A stretch of DNA of 56,525 bases. It comes from Gammaproteobacteria bacterium. GTDB lineage: Bacteria; Pseudomonadota; Gammaproteobacteria; S012-40. Shown piece by piece: positions 51,658 through 56,525 of this stretch (positions are counted from its first letter, which is position 1; each line of letters begins with the position of its first letter). The translations under genes and the position numbers were made by a program. Below the pieces are notes generated by a model. It was not told where the DNA came from. It searched no databases and saw only the letters and a program-made list of their open reading frames with translations. The stretch spans positions 1-56,525 of the forward strand of contig JAOUJM010000003.1 of assembly GCA_029883265.1 (NCBI GenBank). The letters are read 5' to 3'.

Positions 51658-52671
51658 ATGAAACCACAAACGATTCCGTACCTCACGATGTTGTTAGTCA
51701 TGACCCTGTTATTTAATAGTTGTACAGGTCCTGCCGATTCACCAGCCTTATCCACGCAAACGGCAAAACTGAGCACACAAGCCTGTGACGCTGTTTCGAA
51801 TAATAATCATTTCTTGGCAATTACCACGGAGAATCATCAATCGATTCTAAAGTTAGCCTATGGCAATTTATTTGTTGGTTCGATTTTGAGCTTTAGCCCA
51901 TCAAGCAATTTTGCAGCTAATGTTGACCAGGGCAGTGGCGCTGATGAGCAAGCCTGCGCTGGCGGTGGTAGCATGATTAAAAAGTGGCAAGCAATGAACT
52001 TTGGCACGACACAACACCACGCCGGTGATTTTAGCGGTACAGAATGGAAGGCTTGCAAATTGGGTAGTCTTGAATTTAATGGTGAGAGCACGACACGTAT
52101 TGTTAATAATTATGATGCTGCTGATTTAGAGGCGACTGCAGTATGTAATAGTGTTTGTAGTTTTGAATATGATTATGCGATTGATCAATTGCAGATAAGT
52201 GATAGCACCACCAATATAATCACCACGCAACAAGCCTTGTTTCATTACAAAATTGACAAAGATGCCAATGGTGTAAGTAAGAACCTGAATAATAGTTCTT
52301 ACTGTGTTGTGACGGATAAAGGTATTGCAAGTAAAACCAAGTTTCATTCGATGCAGTCGCATTATACTTATACGAGTGGCACATATGAGGGGAGTGTCAA
52401 TGCGGAAATGGATACCTTAGTTATCGGTGGAAAAATTAATATTGAAGCGAATTATAGTGGTGAATATGATTTTTGGTTTGGTACCGCAGGCACGGGTGGA
52501 AAGCCACAGTTTAGTGTAAGTCTCTCCATTAATGGTGCGGCCAATTCATCCGTAAGCATTGAAGCTGATCAAGACCAATTGCTTATTTCTTATGATGCTG
52601 ATGGTGATGGATTTGCTGATGCACCGCCTGTGACGACAACTTGGCTTGCGTTTCTTTTGTCGAGCACATAA
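51658..52671 (+). CDS. Lipoprotein of unknown function
   Basis: 337 residues with a lipoprotein signal (lipobox FNSC, Cys about residue 22). The mature part is Ser/Thr/Asn-rich and beta-like, with four or more Cys residues (ACDAVSNN, EQACAGGG, WKACKLGS, AVCNSVCSFEYDY) that could form disulfides. A late segment DADGDGFADAPP resembles a calcium-binding Asp-rich loop. No family recognised. Perfect AAGGAG six bases before the ATG suggests good expression. Ends at a bidirectional terminator shared with the next gene. Confidence 0.75.
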   Translation: MKPQTIPYLTMLLVMTLLFNSCTGPADSPALSTQTAKLSTQACDAVSNNNHFLAITTENHQSILKLAYGNLFVGSILSFSPSSNFAANVDQGSGADEQACAGGGSMIKKWQAMNFGTTQHHAGDFSGTEWKACKLGSLEFNGESTTRIVNNYDAADLEATAVCNSVCSFEYDYAIDQLQISDSTTNIITTQQALFHYKIDKDANGVSKNLNNSSYCVVTDKGIASKTKFHSMQSHYTYTSGTYEGSVNAEMDTLVIGGKINIEANYSGEYDFWFGTAGTGGKPQFSVSLSINGAANSSVSIEADQDQLLISYDADGDGFADAPPVTTTWLAFLLSST

Positions 52672-52700
52672 AAAAGCCGGTTAGTGATAACCGACTTTTC
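52672..52700. terminator. Bidirectional intrinsic terminator
   Basis: AAAAGCCGGTTA (52672-52683) pairs with TAACCGACTTTT (52688-52699) with one mismatch and a four-base loop, flanked by A- and T-runs. It lies between the convergent lipoprotein genes. Confidence 0.8.
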
Positions 52701-52718
52701 ATTTATTCATTGTTTTAT

Positions 52719-53492
52719 TTAGGAACTAAAATCGTACATGTTTTTCATGTTGGTTTTAATTAGATTTTCTACATCGGTGGAATTGCAGGTTGTTCCCGCA
52801 GTATCATCGAGTACAAAATCATTGCCGGTTAAGGTAATGTCTGTGCCGAAACAGGATGTCAAATCAAGCGCAACATTGGGTGCGCCTACTGGATCAACGA
52901 CTAACCAATCACTCACATTTAAAGCCAATTCAACCGAAGCTCCACCATCTTCGCTAATGGTGATTCCAGCGGCGGGTTCGAAACGCACGTCTTCATTGAA
53001 TTTCAGAATTATTGAAAAATTTCCACCGGCGCCATAATCATGTGTGCCTTTGATCACCAAGGTGTTATTTAGTAATTCGTCACCGTCGGCCAAAACACCA
53101 TCGCTAAGATCGGCATCATCCAAACGTACATCCACTCGATTATATGTACCGGCTGGGGGTGTAAAAATAATAGAACTTGGTTCAGCAGCACCAGTTAGTA
53201 GGTTCATAACGAATGGGCCGTTAATTGCGTGGGTTGTACCTGGATTGGCTGAGTCGGCACTGGTGTCGAATTCAATATTTCGAATGTTGGCGCGTGCCTC
53301 AGTTACTGTAAAAATAGTGCTGCCATCGGTAAACGTCACTGGACCTGTGGCTACGCTATTTTCCACGCTGGCTTTTGATGAGGGGGTGTCATCGGTAACG
53401 ACTATTTTAAAGTTTGATTGGCTGGGGTCTGAGCCACAGGCGTACAAAGTAAAAATAACAGCCATTATGACAAAAAAGCTTAGGTTTTTCAT
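52719..53492 (-). CDS. Lipoprotein of unknown function, possibly DUF4382-like
   Basis: 257 residues with lipobox LYAC (Cys about residue 19). A beta-sandwich-like mature domain contains FTVTEARANIRNIEF, a segment PPAGTYNRVDVRLDDADL, and SIILKFNEDVRFEP, a layout resembling the DUF4382 group in which a metal-oxide-like sandwich follows a lipoprotein anchor. One Cys pair (TSCFG and TTCNS) is near the end. AGGAG precedes the ATG. Probably displayed on the cell envelope. It lies next to the TonB-dependent receptor gene and could be its accessory lipoprotein, which is inference. Confidence 0.65.
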   Translation of the reverse strand: MKNLSFFVIMAVIFTLYACGSDPSQSNFKIVVTDDTPSSKASVENSVATGPVTFTDGSTIFTVTEARANIRNIEFDTSADSANPGTTHAINGPFVMNLLTGAAEPSSIIFTPPAGTYNRVDVRLDDADLSDGVLADGDELLNNTLVIKGTHDYGAGGNFSIILKFNEDVRFEPAAGITISEDGGASVELALNVSDWLVVDPVGAPNVALDLTSCFGTDITLTGNDFVLDDTAGTTCNSTDVENLIKTNMKNMYDFSS

Positions 53493-53620
53493 TTCATCAC
53501 TCCTGGGAACGCATTAATTAATATGGGTAGAGTGATTACGGCACTTTTCTGCGGTAACTTTACATTTTTCGAATTGTTTAGAAATTATCCATTTAAGGAT
53601 TAGTATATTTGTAGTCGATG

Positions 53621-55933
53621 TTAAAAAATGGCTTCTAAACCTAAAAAAGGAAATGCAATGCCTGGATTTTTTATTGCCTTGGGATTATTAATATTTTCAA
53701 AATATTGGCCGTAATTGAAGGCTACCACATTTTCTCGTGCGGTGAGATTTTGAATGTCTGCATAAAGTTTTAAACGCCAGGTATTAAAGCGTATTTCCCG
53801 TTCAATACGAATATCCAATTTGTAATAAATCGGCATTCGTGTTTGGTTTGCTGGTTTAGCATAAGTAGGTACTAAAAACACATCCTCATTGGCCGGATCA
53901 ATCGATTGATCATCGCATTTAGGGTCAGGATCGCCAGCCAAAACTTCGCTATAACAGTATTTATCCGCGGCAATTACCGGTGTGTAAGCGCGACCCGAAC
54001 GAATATTGAATTTAAATCCCCATTGCCAACGCCGCCATGTTCCGGGTAAGGGTTGAGCCCAAATTAACGTCAGATTATGCGGTATGTCGCCGCTAAAAGT
54101 ACTCGTGGTTTGTGTTAATAGGTGTGTGCGTTGCGAGTGGCTAAATGAATAGGCCAGCCATCCCATACGACCATTGCTTTGGCGGCGCTTGAGCAAAATA
54201 TCAAAACCATAGGCTTCACCTTCACCTTGATTGAGGTATCGCGGTGTGAGCGTGGTATTGTGCACCACTAAATTGTTCATCGGCTTGTGATAGGCTTCGA
54301 CTTGCAAATGCCAATTGGGATTAAGTTTTTGTTGTAAACCCAAAACCCGGTGTTCTGCTCGATTAAATGTTAAATAGGGATTGCCATAATCAGGTAGCAA
54401 TTGTATTTCACCTGGCATTTGCACATAACGTCCCCAACTTGCCGTTAGCAAAGGCCCTAAAAGTGTTTGATATTCAACAGAAGCTCTTGGAGAAAAATCA
54501 TTTAAGTCAACGCCATCGCTGGCACGAATTTTTGAGTAGCGTAATCCAATAATCGTGGTGAGTTGTTGAGTCCATTGACGCCGCTGTTTGATGTAGGGTG
54601 TGGCACCGATTGCATGTAAGGTATCTTTTAAAGCGATCGTTTCGCGCAAGGTTCGTGGTGTGTATTCGCCAGCCACACCGGCAGCTTTGTTGTTTAGATC
54701 CACTGGGAAACGCGCATAAGCAATTTCAGAGCCGAAGCGATATTCGTTTTGTCGGGATGAAAACCAAGTGAGTTGCGGATGCCAAGTAGCGCGGTATTCT
54801 GTTGCTTTGCTATAAAGCGGGCCATTTTGATCGGCACCAATTTGCTGTTTTTGTCGCACATGACGTACTTCAAAAATAGTTTGTGCGCGTAGCTTAGGAT
54901 TGAGTTTCTGTTGCCAATTCAATCCTAATGTTTGGTAATGCATGTCAATATCAAACAAACCATTGATTTGTGGATTACGTTTGCCAGCATTATTAATTTC
55001 TGCTGTGACGTTATCGCCCGCTGCAAAAAATTGTAAATCCAGGGAGCCATTGTTTAACTTATGGTGTAACAAGGCTTGGGCATCATAATAATTGGGCAAG
55101 CTTATCACTAGGTTTTCAGTTTCTCCGGCGAGTTTTGCAATAGTCTCTGGTGTGAAAATCAAATCCAAATTACTGTGACGGGCCGTGGCATAAAAACTAG
55201 TTTTTTTTGTGAGTGGTCCTTCGAACAAAAACGCGGTTTCATTCATGCCCAGACGTAGATTTTTATGGAAACGATTAGTTTTTGGGTCGCGCAATTTAAC
55301 ATCAAACATGCCGCCGAGGCCATCGGGATATTCCACCGGAAACCCCGCCAGGAAAACATTAAAATCGCTAACTAAATCAGGATTGATGGTTGATGGTGAA
55401 CCAATTTGGTCGAATAAGTGATATAAATATTCTAAGGTAAAACCATTGACCCAAACATTGTTTGATCCGCTGCCCGATCCACGCACATTTAATTGTGAAC
55501 CAAAACTAGTAACGCCGGGTAGTGATCGAATTGTTAACAGTGGATCTCCCCGACTTCCAGGCGCTTGTTTTAATTCCTCGGCACTGAGAATAATTTTCGA
55601 TGATTTTTCTTTCACTCGCTCACCGTAGACGATGAGGCCTTGAGTTGCATAGTTTATGGGTTCAAGAAAAAATTCGTGCTGAGATTGAAAATCCTCAATC
55701 AATGTTTCAAAGCCCGGTGCGAGAATTTTTATTTTGTCTCCAGGCGAAAAGTGAATATCAATACGGCCTTGCTCGTCACTCGCACTAAACTCATTCGTAT
55801 TTATATTGATCACACTAGCGTCGATAATTGGGTCTGCACTGCCTTTACTTTTAATTTGCAAACTTGTGGCGTTTGCAGAAGTAAAAGCATATAAAAGCAG
55901 CGTCAATGTGAGTAAGAAACTTAAATAATTCAT
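53621..55933 (-). CDS. TonB-dependent outer-membrane receptor
   Basis: 770 residues. Signal peptide, then a carboxypeptidase-regulatory-like beta domain (residues about 25-95, with DASVININTNEFSASDEQG), a plug domain with AEELKQAPGSRGDPLLTIRS, LPGVTSFGSQLNVRGSG, VWVNGFTLEYLYHLFDQ, and a 22-strand-type barrel ending in FPFLGLEAIF. The N-terminal domain and plug type are like receptors for large or unknown substrates. Four Cys in a surface loop (DKYCYSEVLAGDPDPKC) stand out. Starts with ATG at 55933; upstream is about 310 bases without a gene. Confidence 0.9.
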   Translation of the reverse strand: MNYLSFLLTLTLLLYAFTSANATSLQIKSKGSADPIIDASVININTNEFSASDEQGRIDIHFSPGDKIKILAPGFETLIEDFQSQHEFFLEPINYATQGLIVYGERVKEKSSKIILSAEELKQAPGSRGDPLLTIRSLPGVTSFGSQLNVRGSGSGSNNVWVNGFTLEYLYHLFDQIGSPSTINPDLVSDFNVFLAGFPVEYPDGLGGMFDVKLRDPKTNRFHKNLRLGMNETAFLFEGPLTKKTSFYATARHSNLDLIFTPETIAKLAGETENLVISLPNYYDAQALLHHKLNNGSLDLQFFAAGDNVTAEINNAGKRNPQINGLFDIDMHYQTLGLNWQQKLNPKLRAQTIFEVRHVRQKQQIGADQNGPLYSKATEYRATWHPQLTWFSSRQNEYRFGSEIAYARFPVDLNNKAAGVAGEYTPRTLRETIALKDTLHAIGATPYIKQRRQWTQQLTTIIGLRYSKIRASDGVDLNDFSPRASVEYQTLLGPLLTASWGRYVQMPGEIQLLPDYGNPYLTFNRAEHRVLGLQQKLNPNWHLQVEAYHKPMNNLVVHNTTLTPRYLNQGEGEAYGFDILLKRRQSNGRMGWLAYSFSHSQRTHLLTQTTSTFSGDIPHNLTLIWAQPLPGTWRRWQWGFKFNIRSGRAYTPVIAADKYCYSEVLAGDPDPKCDDQSIDPANEDVFLVPTYAKPANQTRMPIYYKLDIRIEREIRFNTWRLKLYADIQNLTARENVVAFNYGQYFENINNPKAIKNPGIAFPFLGLEAIF

Positions 55934-56190
55934 TTTGGTTTTGTATTTTATTATCTTGCATTGACCTTACTATTGAGCGAAGGCTTTGTCCAGAGTCTAT
56001 CCTAAGGTTTTCGCTTACTTGAACAAAGATCAATAAAAAGGCATAGCTTCCGTGCAAAGTGCAAATTAAAAAGTGGCTGGAGAATTATAGTTAGTATAGA
56101 TGTAGGTAAACTTTATCGATACCGTTAGTTTGCATACTGAGCAGATTTTCGTGTAAAAAATTAGATTAAAATTGTTCGAGTTGCAGGATA
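55934..56190. other. Intergenic region upstream of the TonB-dependent receptor
   Basis: No gene seen. No clear Fur box or other operator was recognised; the region is AT-rich and probably holds the receptor promoter. Confidence 0.4.
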
Positions 56191-56193
56191 AAA

Positions 56194-56218
56194 AAAAGGG
56201 CAAGCGAGCTTACCCTTT
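56194..56218 (-). terminator. Intrinsic terminator of the partial outer-membrane gene
   Basis: Read on the minus strand, AAGGGTAAGC, a two-base loop and GCTTGCCCTT form a near-perfect 10-bp stem followed by a run of T. It lies 28 bases after the stop of the gene cut by the window end. Confidence 0.82.
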
Positions 56219-56245
56219 CTAAGTTTTTGATATAAGCCTCAAAAA

Positions 56246-56525
56246 TTAGAACATGGCGCTTATGCTGCCAGTAAAGCTGACTGTGCGTTTCATGGCGGTG
56301 CCGTTTGCATCTTGGTAAAGTGGAATTGTTGCCGCTACACCAAGGTTCGCAAAACCGATGGGTGTGCTGGCACCGATGTCTAAGTCTGCGAAAGTGCCGC
56401 CATAGCTGCTAGTTTGAGCCAATGGGTTGGTTTTCATCATTGCCATGGAACCTTCGCCAGCGGTGTGAATTGCTGGGTCAAATCCTTCAATATCACCGGA
56501 GCGTTTGAATGCGGTTTCAGCACTT
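56246..56525 (-). CDS. Outer-membrane protein, C-terminal part (cut by window edge)
   Basis: The minus-strand frame is open from the window end to a stop at 56246. The 92 visible residues include KRSGDIEGFDPAIHTAG and FADLDIGASTPIGFANLG and end in RTVSFTGSISAMF with terminal Phe, as in barrel proteins. The inner ATG at 56446 is not the start because the frame continues upstream with protein-like sequence. Family not recognised. Confidence 0.65.
   Translation of the reverse strand, partial: SAETAFKRSGDIEGFDPAIHTAGEGSMAMMKTNPLAQTSSYGGTFADLDIGASTPIGFANLGVAATIPLYQDANGTAMKRTVSFTGSISAMF

Overview
The window looks like a chromosomal segment of a gammaproteobacterium with moderate to low GC. Supporting signs are a complete system I cytochrome c maturation operon (ccmABCDEFGHI), Mg-type HemB, a moaA/moaC/moaD/moaE block, DUF3530 and DUF938 proteins, and many outer-membrane barrels ending in Phe. 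No rRNA, tRNA, transposase or CRISPR array was recognised. The genus cannot be read from the sequence alone.

Layout. 1-1.3 kb is non-coding: an array of palindromic, terminator-like repeats sharing the box CCCACGTGTTG, a frameshifted LysR remnant and a large structured inverted repeat. 1.3-6.4 kb holds a DUF302 protein, a minus-strand run (CFI-box-CTERM secreted protein, CopD-like membrane protein, DUF3530 protein) and rpe. 6.5-19.8 kb is a large electron-transfer cluster, all on the plus strand: three NHL beta-propeller proteins, a tetraheme cytochrome, a PpiC-type prolyl isomerase, a 617-residue outer-membrane barrel, three triheme c7-type cytochromes, a lipoprotein with a type-1 copper (cupredoxin) site, and an 817-residue cytochrome with 11 CxxCH motifs plus an odd C-terminal CX5CH. 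It is followed directly by ccmABCDEFGHI (19.9-26.9 kb), which attaches heme to such proteins.

27-37.8 kb is a second envelope module: a small RHH/zinc-ribbon-like putative regulator next to palindromic operator candidates, a DUF1302-like barrel, an RND/MMPL exporter carrying four W-x-G-N-x-W-V repeats in a periplasmic loop, a small barrel, a 941-residue TPR plus barrel protein and, on the opposite strand, an ABC-2 exporter whose ATPase has a 170-residue tryptophan-rich tail. 38-39 kb has an isolated pentaheme cytochrome related to the main cluster. 39.1-43.7 kb is molybdopterin synthesis (MoeB-like, moaA, moaC, moaD, moaE) with a kelch protein. 43.7-49.6 kb has an alkaline phosphatase, a decayed stretch, and a four-gene minus-strand operon (secreted protein, DUF1566 + CFI-box-CTERM protein, SUMF1/FGE-like protein, DUF938 methyltransferase). 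49.7-56.5 kb has hemB, adk, two lipoproteins, a TonB-dependent receptor and the 3' end of a further outer-membrane protein.

How it fits together. HemB supplies tetrapyrrole, Ccm attaches heme, and at least 29 canonical CxxCH sites across six cytochromes use it. The cytochrome/barrel/copper-lipoprotein/propeller gene set is best read as a trans-outer-membrane or extracellular electron conduit, or a cytochrome filament locus, of a type I do not recognise as a named system. That function is inference. The tryptophan-rich additions to two unrelated transporters in the adjacent module are the most unusual protein features in the window.
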